Under the pieces are notes generated by a model. The model did no database searches. It had not been told where the DNA came from and was given only the letters and a program-made list of their open reading frames with translations. DNA of 64,000 nucleotides, from positions 4,296,501 through 4,360,500 of the forward strand of contig NZ_CP091430.1 in assembly GCF_024734895.1 (NCBI RefSeq), written 5' to 3'. Source of the stretch: Paenibacillus spongiae. GTDB taxonomy: Bacteria; Bacillota; Bacilli; Paenibacillales; Paenibacillaceae. Position numbers and translations under genes: made by a program. Of this stretch, positions 1 to 8,032 are shown in pieces (within the stretch, counting starts at the first letter, position 1; every line of letters begins with the position of its first letter).

Positions 1-168
1 ATGCGCATCGTCCTCCGGATTGTCCATAATCGGATCCGATCCGTCCTTCATATCGTACAGCTCTAAGATCGTCGAATATGGCAAGACAAAATCGACCGGC
101 CGGCTTGGCACGAGCAATTGTCCATAAGTAGCTACCATTACGGCTTCAATAACAAAGCGCCGTCGCAT
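1..168 (-). CDS. Unrecognised protein, N-terminal 56 residues only
   Basis: The reading frame opens at an ATG preceded by a strong GGGGGAG ribosome site and runs off the left edge of the window, so only the first 56 residues are visible. They start MRRRFVIEAVMVATYG, then include LLVPSRPVDFVLPYS and an acidic stretch. There is no signal peptide or clear membrane segment. I do not recognise the family with confidence. It is divergent from bdr, with about 185 bases between the two starts that presumably hold both promoters. Confidence 0.7.
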   Translation of the reverse strand, partial: MRRRFVIEAVMVATYGQLLVPSRPVDFVLPYSTILELYDMKDGSDPIMDNPEDDAH

Positions 169-354
169 TCTATCTCCCCCTCAATAATGCATCAATAACG
201 TATATTATACATCATAAAGCCGCTTGTACACATAGCCAAATGCCAAAGTGAAGAGAATTGATTGTCCGATTGTGCTAGAATAAATATGTTTCCTATCCAG
301 CTGCGCGTATTCCCGCTCCAAGCGGATATCTTATGATATGGGGGTATCTCGTCC

Positions 355-1365
355 ATGAATGACGAACAAATCATCATAATCGGCGCCGGACCTTGCGGTC
401 TGGCAGCTGCTATCGAACTGCAAGCGGTCGGCGTGGACGCACTTATTATCGAGAAGCGGAACGTCGTTCATTCCATCTCTCAATATCCGACCTATATGCA
501 TTTCTTCAGTACGCCCGAGCTTCTCGAAATAGGCGGGATACCGTTCACGACCGCCAACGACAAGCCTTCCCGGATCGAGGCGCTCAACTACTACCGCAAT
601 GTGGCCCTTCGGCGTCAAGTACGGATCAACGCCTATGAAGCCGTCACTTCCATCACGCCTTCTGCTGAAGGATTGTACGAACTGACAAGCGTTAACCGTC
701 ACGGTGAGCAGCTAGCCTACCGCGCGAAAGCGGTCGTGATCGCCACCGGATATTTCGATCATCCGAACGAGCTTGGCATTCCGGGTGAAGATCTCGATAA
801 GGTTAGTCACTTCTTCCGGGAAGCGCATCCCTATACCGGTATGAACGTGGCTATTATCGGGGGAAGCAACTCCGCCATCGATGCCGCACTGGAGCTTGAG
901 CGAGTCGGCGCTAAGGTTACCGTCGTCTACCGCGGCGAGCATTATTCGAAGAGCATCAAGCCTTGGGTCAAGCCTTCTTTCGAAAGTCTTGTATCCAAGG
1001 GAAGAATCGCCATGCGCTTCTCTTCCCGCGTCGTTGCGATCGACTCGCGCTCCGTGACGATTGAAAATGCCGAAGGAACGGAGCAGATCGCCAACGACTT
1101 CGTCCTTGCTCTGACCGGCTTTCACCCCGACCGCGCCTTTCTCACCTCGATCGGCGTGACGATTGAGCCTGAAGGATACCCGACGTTCAACGAAGACACG
1201 ATGGAGACCAACGTGCCCGGTATTTATTTGGCCGGCGTCGTAGCATCCAAGCGGGAAGCCAATGAAATCTTCATCGAAACTGGCCGTTTCCATGGCAAGA
1301 AGATTGCCACCCACCTGCTTGCTTCGGAGCGGTACCGTACCGTGTCGAACCCGATACACCCATAA
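355..1365 (+). CDS. bdr: Bacillithiol disulfide reductase (YpdA/Bdr family)
   Basis: A 336-residue FAD/NAD(P)H flavoprotein of the YpdA family, which reduces oxidised bacillithiol (BSSB) in the cytosol. The N-terminal dinucleotide motif is GAGPCG at residues 10-15. It includes Cys14, the cysteine known to be essential in S. aureus YpdA. A second Rossmann motif (IIGGSNSAIDAA) lies near residue 166 for the pyridine nucleotide, and the C-terminal FAD segment has the usual PGIYLAGVV pattern. Length fits the family. The ATG at 355 follows a GGGGG tract about 10 bases upstream. It is a single gene with its own terminator. A general thioredoxin-reductase-like role is the alternative, but there is no CxxC redox pair, which favours Bdr. 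Confidence 0.9.
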   Translation: MNDEQIIIIGAGPCGLAAAIELQAVGVDALIIEKRNVVHSISQYPTYMHFFSTPELLEIGGIPFTTANDKPSRIEALNYYRNVALRRQVRINAYEAVTSITPSAEGLYELTSVNRHGEQLAYRAKAVVIATGYFDHPNELGIPGEDLDKVSHFFREAHPYTGMNVAIIGGSNSAIDAALELERVGAKVTVVYRGEHYSKSIKPWVKPSFESLVSKGRIAMRFSSRVVAIDSRSVTIENAEGTEQIANDFVLALTGFHPDRAFLTSIGVTIEPEGYPTFNEDTMETNVPGIYLAGVVASKREANEIFIETGRFHGKKIATHLLASERYRTVSNPIHP

Positions 1366-1367
1366 TA

Positions 1368-1409
1368 AAAGGTTTTGCTGCCCGTTCATCAGGGTAGCAA
1401 AACCTTTTT
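1368..1409. terminator. Bidirectional intrinsic terminator after bdr
   Basis: A 16-bp near-perfect stem (AAAGGTTTTGCTGCCC at 1368-1383 with its complement at 1392-1407) closes an 8-base loop. T-rich tracts lie on both strands, so it can end bdr and the convergent gene at 1412. Confidence 0.85.
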
Positions 1410-1411
1410 CT

Positions 1412-1927
1412 TCATTCGTCGAATCCTTTACGATCCACGCCGGTAAACGTCAGCAGCGTGTCGATTTTTTGCAGGCGGATATATTCGCTTGGCATCATGT
1501 CCGATCGGAAGTAAGCGAACATATAGATCGCTTCCATGAAGGTTAAGCCCGGGTATACGGCGATGTTCTGATTCGAATGGGGATTGTCGAGCAGCACCTG
1601 CCATTCGCCCTCGCGGGCCGTGACAGGTATCGAACCGAGCACAACCCTTTTCGTCCGAATAATGCTGTCGTATTCCTTCCAGATATTCACCCAGGAAGGG
1701 CTGACTTCTCCCGGATTCGGAAGCATCGCTCGGGCCAGCTGAAGCCGCTCCGACGCTTGCTGACATTCGGCATCCCCGAATTGCCGCAAGTAATCGCGAA
1801 ATTCATCCAGAAACCGCCGAACCGCCGTGAAACCATCCGCTCTAAACTTGCTGCCTAACGATAGTGCAGAGGTCTCGTCGCGAACCTCGCAAAACTGATG
1901 AAAGTAGTCATATTGCGCTGTTTTCAT
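1412..1927 (-). CDS. Unknown protein, 171 residues
   Basis: An intact soluble-looking frame with no signal peptide or membrane segment that I do not recognise. It is rich in aromatic residues and has an alpha-helical look (for example YDYFHQFCEVRDE at the N-terminus and FMEAIYMFAYFRSDMM near the C-terminus). An AGAGAGGTGA ribosome site lies about 15 bases before the ATG, a little far. It is convergent with bdr and shares its terminator. The gene upstream in the same direction (1974-2273) is another small unknown; the two may be co-transcribed, with 46 bases between them. Confidence 0.7.
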   Translation of the reverse strand: MKTAQYDYFHQFCEVRDETSALSLGSKFRADGFTAVRRFLDEFRDYLRQFGDAECQQASERLQLARAMLPNPGEVSPSWVNIWKEYDSIIRTKRVVLGSIPVTAREGEWQVLLDNPHSNQNIAVYPGLTFMEAIYMFAYFRSDMMPSEYIRLQKIDTLLTFTGVDRKGFDE

Positions 1928-1973
1928 AACCGGCCACGCTCACCTCTCTTGCATGAATAAACCACATCATTCC

Positions 1974-2273
1974 TTATAACGGGGCAATATCTTTGCGTAT
2001 GGAAATCTTCCCGTCACGTTCAAGCACGATGTGTCTGTTTTTGTCGTTGTTCACCTTGACGTTGAACAGCTTCAGCCTTTCTTCGCCGACCTCGACAATT
2101 TCCCAATCCGAATCATGCTCGTGCCCGGACAGGGCGAGCTGCTCGGCGCTCTCCTGTTCAGCCGCTTCCTTATCTTCCCACCATAAGGCGCCGTAATATT
2201 CCAAGTCGTACGAATTGCGCCGGAACCCGCATGCGATTTCACCTGTTATACGATGCCGAAGTACGCAAAGCAT
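1974..2273 (-). CDS. Unknown small acidic protein, about 99 residues
   Basis: The open frame extends upstream to an ATG at 2372 (132 residues), but that ATG has no ribosome site. The internal ATG at 2273 has AGGGGGAT nine bases upstream, so I prefer 2273. The protein has a WWEDKEAAEQESAEQ acidic segment in the middle and a basic C-terminus, with no membrane segment. The family is not recognised. The start choice is an inference from the ribosome site only. Confidence 0.6.
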   Translation of the reverse strand: MLCVLRHRITGEIACGFRRNSYDLEYYGALWWEDKEAAEQESAEQLALSGHEHDSDWEIVEVGEERLKLFNVKVNNDKNRHIVLERDGKISIRKDIAPL

Positions 2274-2402
2274 GTAGCATATCCCCCTATCGATTCCATC
2301 GCAATGAAAGAGCGCGGCGATCGCCGTTCTCCGGCGGATGAAGTTCGTTGCTTCCTTGAGATTTATATCCATAGAAAATAGAAGACATCACGTTCAAATA
2401 TG

Positions 2403-2444
2403 AAAGCGGGACGCAGCCGCCTCATCTGGCTGCGCCCCGCTTTC
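2403..2444. terminator. Intrinsic terminator downstream of the 2-oxoacid:ferredoxin oxidoreductase genes
   Basis: A 16-bp GC-rich stem (AAAGCGGGACGCAGCC and its complement, one wobble pair) with a 9-base loop. It ends in TTTC on the minus strand, placed 29 bases after the stop of the alpha-beta fusion gene. Confidence 0.75.
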
Positions 2445-2472
2445 TAGGCCGGGAAGGACGAGAGGTACCCTT

Positions 2473-4779
2473 TTATAAATACGGGTTTTCGTGCTTCGCC
2501 TTCAGCCGCATCCAGCGGCGTTCGACTTCATCCTCGAATGATTTCAATGCTTCCGCGTATTCCGGTCTCGTCAGATGCTTGGTCTTGCCCATGTTTTTGA
2601 GCCAATCGCCAAGCGGAATGCGTTTGCCCTTCTCTTCCGGATTGAAGGTGATCGTCGTTACGCCTTCCTCCACCTCATACAGCGGGAAGAAGCAGGAGCT
2701 GACCGCTTCGTCGATGAGCGTCTGTCCGATCTTCTCTTCGGACAGCCAGTTTAATGGACAGGTGATCAGGATCTTGCCGTACACCAAGCCGACATTCTGA
2801 GCGTAATATTGAGCTTTGGCCGCTTTCCGGAGCAAATCCTGGGTCATGGACTCCGAACCCGTGAAGACATATGGAATGTTGGTAGCCGCCATGATTTGCG
2901 CCGTATCCTTATGATGAAACAGCTTCCCGCCCTGATGCTTGCCCACATTGGACGTCGAGGTCCGATGGCCAAGCGGCGTGGAATATGAGAGCTGAGCTCC
3001 CGTGTTCATATAGCCTTCGTTATCGTACTCGAGAATGATCATTTTATGATTGCGCAGTGCGCTGCCGATTGCCGGACCCATGCCGATATCCATGCCGCCG
3101 TCGCCGGTAATCATAACGAATGTGAAGTCATCCTTCAGTCCGTATTGGTCCAGCTCGCCGCGGCGCTTGCGCTCCCAGAACATTTCGACGACACCCGACA
3201 AGGTGGCCGCCCCATTCTGGAACAGATTATGAATATAGGTGGCCTTATGCGACGAGTACGGGAACCCGGTCGTAACAACCATGGCGCAGCCGGTCTGATA
3301 CAAAGCGACGATATCGCCTTCGATTCCCTTGAAGAACAGCTCCAAGCCCGAGAATATGCCGCAGCCCGGACATGCGCCGTGACCCGGCGCAAGCCGTTTC
3401 GGCTTCTTCATCAGCTGCCGGATCGGCGGCAGCTTGACCTTAAGCTTGCCGGTCGAAGCTTCCCGATCCACCGTAATAAGACCCGTCTTCAGATCCTCGT
3501 ACTTCATCGGCTCCAGCACGCGTTTCGGAGCTTTCTCCGGATCTCCCGGCGTGTGGCCGTAATAATCGAACGGTACGTCAACCTTCCCGGAAGCTGCCGC
3601 ATCGAGGGCCAGCTGGAATAGATGATGGCCGTCCTCCGCGTAGAAATCCTTGCCGCCCAATCCATACACCCGGCTGACGACAAGCGTACCGGGGTTGCCA
3701 TGCGTAAATAACGCCGCTTTGATCTCGTTGGTCATGTTCCCGCCATGTCCGCCATAGGAATCGGCGCGATCCCCGATGGTCACCGCCTTCACATTGCGAA
3801 GCGCTTCCGCAATCTGCTGAGCCGGGAACGGGCGTATCATGTTCGGCGCGATAGAGCCGGCTTTGATCCCCTTGGCACGCAGCTGGTCGACGACATCCTT
3901 GATGATTTCGGAGGCCGAATTCATCAGGAATACCGCTACCTCCGCGTCTTCCATCCGATACAGATCCAGAATCGGATAGTCTCTTCCGGTCAGCTCCGCA
4001 TATTCTTGGCGGATGCGGTCGAATACATGAGCGGCATTATACATCGCTACCGACTGCTGATAACAGTTGTTGATATAATCAGGCTCATTCATATAAGGAC
4101 CGACCGTAATCGGATTATTGCGGTCGAGCACATGAAGATAGCCACCCGGCGGTTGATCTCCGATGAAGGCATGCACATCCGTGCGGTTTGCGAAGGTCTG
4201 GACACGCCGCTTCTGATGGGACGTGAAGTAGCCGTCCGATGCTACCAGAACCGGCAGGCGCACCTCGGCATCCTCCGCGAGCTTCAGCGCCATAATATTC
4301 ATATCGTACACCGCCTGCGGGTCGCGGCACATCAAGATCGGCCAACCGGTATTCAAGGCATAGTACAAATCAGAGTGGTCGCCATGGATATCGAGCGGGC
4401 CCGACACGGAACGGCAGACGAGATTCATCACCATCGGGAAACGGGTCCCCGACTGGACCGGCATCTGCTCCAGCATATACAAATAACCGTTCGAGCTCGT
4501 TGCATTGAAGACGCGTCCGCCTGCTGCCGATGCGCCATAGCATATGCCAGCCGAACCATGCTCGCCGTCCGCGGGGATCAGCTTGATGTCGTGCTGACCG
4601 TTGGCTTTCATCAAATCCAGGAATTGCGCGACTTCTGTCGAAGGCGATATCGGGAAATAGCCCATAACGTGATAATTGATCTGATGCGCGGCATACGCTG
4701 CCATTTCATTACCAGACTCATACACCATCCGCTGTTCAACCTTGCCCCGGCTTACTTCCTTATTGATTTCGATGGCCAT
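2473..4779 (-). CDS. 2-oxoacid:ferredoxin oxidoreductase, fused alpha-beta subunit
   Basis: A 768-residue fusion of the alpha (pyrimidine-binding, about 1-400) and beta (TPP-binding, about 440-768) subunits of the pyruvate/2-oxoacid:ferredoxin oxidoreductase family. It would oxidatively decarboxylate a 2-oxoacid to an acyl-CoA using TPP and pass electrons to ferredoxin. Visible marks are GYFPISPSTE in the alpha part, HGACPGCG near residue 466 with the cysteines that help bind a 4Fe-4S cluster, and the TPP/Mg motif GDGGMDIG near 560 followed by NEGYMNTG. The ATG follows GAGGAG at seven bases. The gene is 33 bases after the gamma-delta partner and surely co-transcribed. The substrate (pyruvate, 2-oxoglutarate or another) cannot be read from the sequence. 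Confidence 0.9.
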   Translation of the reverse strand: MAIEINKEVSRGKVEQRMVYESGNEMAAYAAHQINYHVMGYFPISPSTEVAQFLDLMKANGQHDIKLIPADGEHGSAGICYGASAAGGRVFNATSSNGYLYMLEQMPVQSGTRFPMVMNLVCRSVSGPLDIHGDHSDLYYALNTGWPILMCRDPQAVYDMNIMALKLAEDAEVRLPVLVASDGYFTSHQKRRVQTFANRTDVHAFIGDQPPGGYLHVLDRNNPITVGPYMNEPDYINNCYQQSVAMYNAAHVFDRIRQEYAELTGRDYPILDLYRMEDAEVAVFLMNSASEIIKDVVDQLRAKGIKAGSIAPNMIRPFPAQQIAEALRNVKAVTIGDRADSYGGHGGNMTNEIKAALFTHGNPGTLVVSRVYGLGGKDFYAEDGHHLFQLALDAAASGKVDVPFDYYGHTPGDPEKAPKRVLEPMKYEDLKTGLITVDREASTGKLKVKLPPIRQLMKKPKRLAPGHGACPGCGIFSGLELFFKGIEGDIVALYQTGCAMVVTTGFPYSSHKATYIHNLFQNGAATLSGVVEMFWERKRRGELDQYGLKDDFTFVMITGDGGMDIGMGPAIGSALRNHKMIILEYDNEGYMNTGAQLSYSTPLGHRTSTSNVGKHQGGKLFHHKDTAQIMAATNIPYVFTGSESMTQDLLRKAAKAQYYAQNVGLVYGKILITCPLNWLSEEKIGQTLIDEAVSSCFFPLYEVEEGVTTITFNPEEKGKRIPLGDWLKNMGKTKHLTRPEYAEALKSFEDEVERRWMRLKAKHENPYL

Positions 4780-4812
4780 TGTTCTTCTCCTCTCTTCCTT
4801 CGCCTGCCGGTG

Positions 4813-5820
4813 TTACCCGTTCGCCCACTGGAACCGATGCGGCACGCGATTCGCTTCGCCATAGCCGTCCGTCTCGCGCGCCGATTGAAGCGCTTCGGTC
4901 GGACAGGCCACGACGCATTTCAAACAGCCCTTGCAGTATTGATAATCGATTCCCTGCAGAAACATCTGCAGACGCCCCTTCTTGTCGGGCTGTTCCTCCC
5001 ATACGAAGCAAAAGTCCGGACATGCGGTATCGCATGCCGCGCAGTGAATGCACTTCTCTTCATCAAAATGCGGCATCATGCCTTCCCGGGATATGCTCAA
5101 ATCCTTCAGAACGCTGTTGCCCGGATTGACGATCGTCCCGCCCATCGGCTGCGTGGCGTAACCAAGCGCCGGAATGTCCCAGCGCGTCGGCGAAGGCATC
5201 GTCATCCCTTCGGGAACGGCGAAGGTTTGGGACTGAACCTCGTTATAGCCCCGCTCAAAGGTTCGCAAAGCCGGTTCCACGGCTTGCGGATATTTCTTCT
5301 CGAGTGATTTTCGGATAATGACTTTCATATGCTCATAATCAAGGAAGCTGCAAAGCCGGAACAAACCGCCCAGCATCGCCATATTGACGCGATTCTTCTC
5401 TTCGAGTGCAATGCCTGTTGCATCGACGACCGCAATGGTGCCGCCGAGAAGCTTCATCTTCTCTCTGAGCTGTTCCGTATTTTTGGAGGAGTTGACGAGC
5501 ACGACGCTATCTTCGTAGATGCCGCTGATGACATTGACCGTCTTGGACAAATTTTCGTGGAAGATACCGACGATATGCGGTCTTTCTACCGGCGTTGTAT
5601 CCCGGATATTCGTATCCATATCGCAAAACCGGATATGCGCCTTGACCGGAGAACCCTTCTTCTCAGAACCGTAGGAAGAAAAACTAACGCCATTGAATCC
5701 GCTTCCAACCACACCCGCTTCAGCCAGCATTTTACCGGCCAGATTGGCCCCGAGTCCGCCGATCGACTCCAGGCGAATCTCGAAGAACCCGAGTTCGTTT
5801 TGTTTTGGAAGAACCGTCAA
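4813..5820 (-). CDS. 2-oxoacid:ferredoxin oxidoreductase, fused gamma-delta subunit
   Basis: A 335-residue fusion. Residues 1 to about 190 are the gamma (catalytic-core) domain with RLESIGGLGANLAGKML, and the C-terminal 90 residues are a delta-type ferredoxin domain with two CxxCxxCxxxCP motifs (CIHCAACDTACP and CKGCLKCVVACP), each able to hold a 4Fe-4S cluster. It is the electron-transfer partner of the downstream alpha-beta fusion. I place the start at the TTG at 5820 because AAGGGG lies ten bases upstream. The in-frame GTG at 5829 sits directly on the ribosome site. Upstream is AT-rich DNA that could hold a promoter, but I could not fix a convincing -35/-10 pair. Confidence 0.85.
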   Translation of the reverse strand: MTVLPKQNELGFFEIRLESIGGLGANLAGKMLAEAGVVGSGFNGVSFSSYGSEKKGSPVKAHIRFCDMDTNIRDTTPVERPHIVGIFHENLSKTVNVISGIYEDSVVLVNSSKNTEQLREKMKLLGGTIAVVDATGIALEEKNRVNMAMLGGLFRLCSFLDYEHMKVIIRKSLEKKYPQAVEPALRTFERGYNEVQSQTFAVPEGMTMPSPTRWDIPALGYATQPMGGTIVNPGNSVLKDLSISREGMMPHFDEEKCIHCAACDTACPDFCFVWEEQPDKKGRLQMFLQGIDYQYCKGCLKCVVACPTEALQSARETDGYGEANRVPHRFQWANG

Positions 5821-6010
5821 TCCTCCCACTCCCCTTCCCTAATTGTCTGAATTCTTTATAAATTCACAACAATCAGTATACCATTATAATACAATTGCGA
5901 ATAGAGTTCTTGTACGAAAAAAGAACACATTGGGCTTGCCGTATAGATGGCAGTCCACAATGTGCATGACGGAAGATCTTCATTGTTATTCCCGCTGCAT
6001 GGCGCGTTCA

Positions 6011-6919
6011 TCAGGAACGGCGCTGCAAATCGCGAAGGTCACGCCATCGGACAGGAATGATGCCCTCGGATTGAATCTTCCGGCGGATGTCCGGATCCCG
6101 AAACAGCTCCATCTCCATACCGCGGCGGGCCGGCGCACCATGAAAGGCGTTCAGCTCATCCGTAACGAGCGAAGGATGCAGGATGATCTCGGATACGCCG
6201 GGATGCAGATTGCCCAGAATCGCAATCATCTGCCCCTTCATCTCATCATAGGTTTCACCGGATGCAGCCCGGAAGGGAAGACCTAATAAATAATCCAATA
6301 CGACGACTCCCATCGAATCGGCCAGCTCCGCCATCTCGCCCGCTTGCTTCGCCAATTCGGGGGGCGCAACCTGCCCGCTCTCAAGCAGCAGATACCTCGG
6401 CAAGCGGAATGGAAGCCCGTATTGGGCGCATACCTCGAACACTTCCTTCAAGAAGTGCCGGCCTAATTGAAGACCGTATAGGCTTCCCATATGATTATCG
6501 GCATGCGTCACGTTCACGCCTAGCGCCAGAGCCATCTCCACCTGAGCGGTTAACTCGCAGCGCACTTCCGAGGAATCCGCTTGCCTCTCGAACCGTTTCA
6601 CATCCCGTTGGAAGTATCCTTCAGCCGTCACCAGCGATAGCGTCGATCCGCCCCGGTAGACAGGTCCCCATTTCATCGCATCCCATTCGCTCGTAAACGT
6701 GAAATGAACGCCAACGTCAAGATGAGGATGCCGCGCACTCCATTGCGCCGCTTCTCTTGCCCAGCCGCATGGCATCATAAGCGTGGCGGAGGAAACGATG
6801 CCGTCCACAAGCAGACGTTCGATGCCAAGATTCGTGGAATGGCATAATCCGAAATCGTCGGCGTTCACGATAAGAAGACGATCCTGCGGTCCGTAACCAA
6901 GTGCCGTAGCTGTAGTCAT
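6011..6919 (-). CDS. ChbG/YdjC-family carbohydrate deacetylase
   Basis: A 302-residue protein of the YdjC/ChbG family, metal-dependent deacetylases acting on N-acetylated oligosaccharides such as chitobiose. The family signature NADDFGL is at residues 19-25 (metal-ligating Asp), followed by HPHLDVGVHFTF near 70-80 and THADNHMGS near 140. The start ATG has AGGAGG twelve bases upstream. No sugar transporter or phosphotransferase lies nearby, so the natural substrate is open. The leader contains unexplained inverted repeats at 6999-7097. Confidence 0.85.
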   Translation of the reverse strand: MTTATALGYGPQDRLLIVNADDFGLCHSTNLGIERLLVDGIVSSATLMMPCGWAREAAQWSARHPHLDVGVHFTFTSEWDAMKWGPVYRGGSTLSLVTAEGYFQRDVKRFERQADSSEVRCELTAQVEMALALGVNVTHADNHMGSLYGLQLGRHFLKEVFEVCAQYGLPFRLPRYLLLESGQVAPPELAKQAGEMAELADSMGVVVLDYLLGLPFRAASGETYDEMKGQMIAILGNLHPGVSEIILHPSLVTDELNAFHGAPARRGMEMELFRDPDIRRKIQSEGIIPVRWRDLRDLQRRS

Positions 6920-6998
6920 GCCGGATGGATACCTCCTGTACAGAAGCGTTACGATCGCTTACTCTGTAAGCCCGCATCAGGTTCATGCAGGCAGAACC

Positions 6999-7097
6999 GG
7001 CCCTGAAGAATGAACTTCAGGGCCATCAATAAATGATATGAGAATTAATCCCGCATTCATGCCGTTATGAACTTAATCAGCATGGATTCATATCATT
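6999..7097. promoter_or_regulatory. Two inverted repeats in the leader of the ChbG-like gene
   Basis: A perfect 10-bp hairpin with a 6-base loop (GGCCCTGAAG at 6999-7008, complement at 7015-7024) lies next to a second perfect 10-bp inverted repeat (AATGATATGA at 7032-7041, TCATATCATT at 7088-7097) enclosing 46 bases. Neither is followed by a T tract on either strand, so they are not simple terminators. They could form a structured leader for the minus-strand gene at 6919 or a 3' end for the MOSC gene. The function is unknown. Confidence 0.45.
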
Positions 7098-7151
7098 ATA
7101 TGCAGTACATGGCACAATAGCTACTGTATCAGTCAAAGACCGGTGCCGCAG

Positions 7152-7814
7152 TTATTGATGGACTTCGCCTTTCGCCAGTCTGGCAGTGAGCGTATCCCGC
7201 CAGCTCTTCGACAGCTCGCTAATGTCGAGCAGCCTTCGAATGACGACCAGATCCGTCTTGTCCCGGTGCATGACACGGTTCGCTTCCGCGATGGTCACAC
7301 CCGCGGGATGTGCCGACTCCAGAATCAACTCATCCCCGCACCCAACGTCGCCTTCTTGCAGGACGCGGAAATAATAGCCGGTATATCCGCTGCTTTGCAC
7401 CTTCAGCGCAAGATCCGGGCGTCCATGCTTCATAGCCAGCTTGAAGCATGGCTGACGAGGCTGGCTCACCTGCACGACGGCTCCGCCAATACGCAGCACG
7501 TCGCCAATGGACAGCTGCTCCTCCGTCATCGCGCTTACCGTGAAATTTTCTCCGAACGCCCCCGCTTCCGGCGCCTGTCCCCATTCGCGTTCCCAGTATG
7601 GGAAATGCTGCTCCGAATATACGCAAACCGCCTTATCCTCTCCGCCGTGATGAACGAGATCGCCCTGCCCGTCGCCGGTCAGACCCAATTTCCCCAGATG
7701 CAGACGCTCCTGAACAGGAAGCTTGAAGATGCCTGTCAGCACTTCTTTATTTCCATGCTTCACTTGAATGGGCATCGCTGCATTTAGCGATACCAAATTT
7801 CCCGATTTCGCCAT
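7152..7814 (-). CDS. MOSC-domain protein (YiiM-like)
   Basis: About 220 residues with the MOSC fold used to handle sulfur or molybdenum-cofactor-linked substrates. Visible marks are GDGQGDLVHHGGEDKAVCVY, GAFGENFTV and a conserved cysteine in QPRQPCFKLA, which fits the YiiM subgroup known for reducing N-hydroxylated compounds. The C-terminal about 60 residues match the small helical tail of that subgroup. The start is uncertain: an ATG at 7814 or a GTG at 7826, both with a weak GGAAAG ribosome site. A promoter with a dyad over its -10 lies just upstream. Confidence 0.8.
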   Translation of the reverse strand: MAKSGNLVSLNAAMPIQVKHGNKEVLTGIFKLPVQERLHLGKLGLTGDGQGDLVHHGGEDKAVCVYSEQHFPYWEREWGQAPEAGAFGENFTVSAMTEEQLSIGDVLRIGGAVVQVSQPRQPCFKLAMKHGRPDLALKVQSSGYTGYYFRVLQEGDVGCGDELILESAHPAGVTIAEANRVMHRDKTDLVVIRRLLDISELSKSWRDTLTARLAKGEVHQ

Positions 7815-7841
7815 TCTTCCAACCACTTTCCGATATAGGAT

Positions 7842-7877
7842 GCCTATATTATAGGCCGTGGCTGCATCATCAGTAAA
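7842..7877 (-). promoter_or_regulatory. Candidate promoter with operator-like dyad over the -10, MOSC gene
   Basis: A TATAAT box (7848-7853) and a TTTACT -35 (7872-7877) with an 18-base spacer. The -10 sits at the centre of a perfect 7-1-7 dyad, GCCTATA-T-TATAGGC at 7842-7856. This is the position expected for a repressor site. The dyad is direct; the regulator is unknown. Confidence 0.45.
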
Positions 7878-8032
7878 TGTCGTGTCTCCAAAAGTATTGT
7901 GTTTAATGGCATGAACGATATGAAAATCTTGTACGAATATCGCTGTTCTTGCTTCACGGTCATGTCGGAACCAATCATTTAATGTAGGTTTCTGCGTTTC
8001 CCCGGGAAATAGTGAGGCTGAATTTCGGGAAA

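Noticed and set aside
3745-5307. A 520-residue open frame on the plus strand opposite the ferredoxin oxidoreductase genes
   Set aside because: It is antisense to two clearly conserved genes, has no ribosome site and reads as His/Arg/Ile-rich nonsense.
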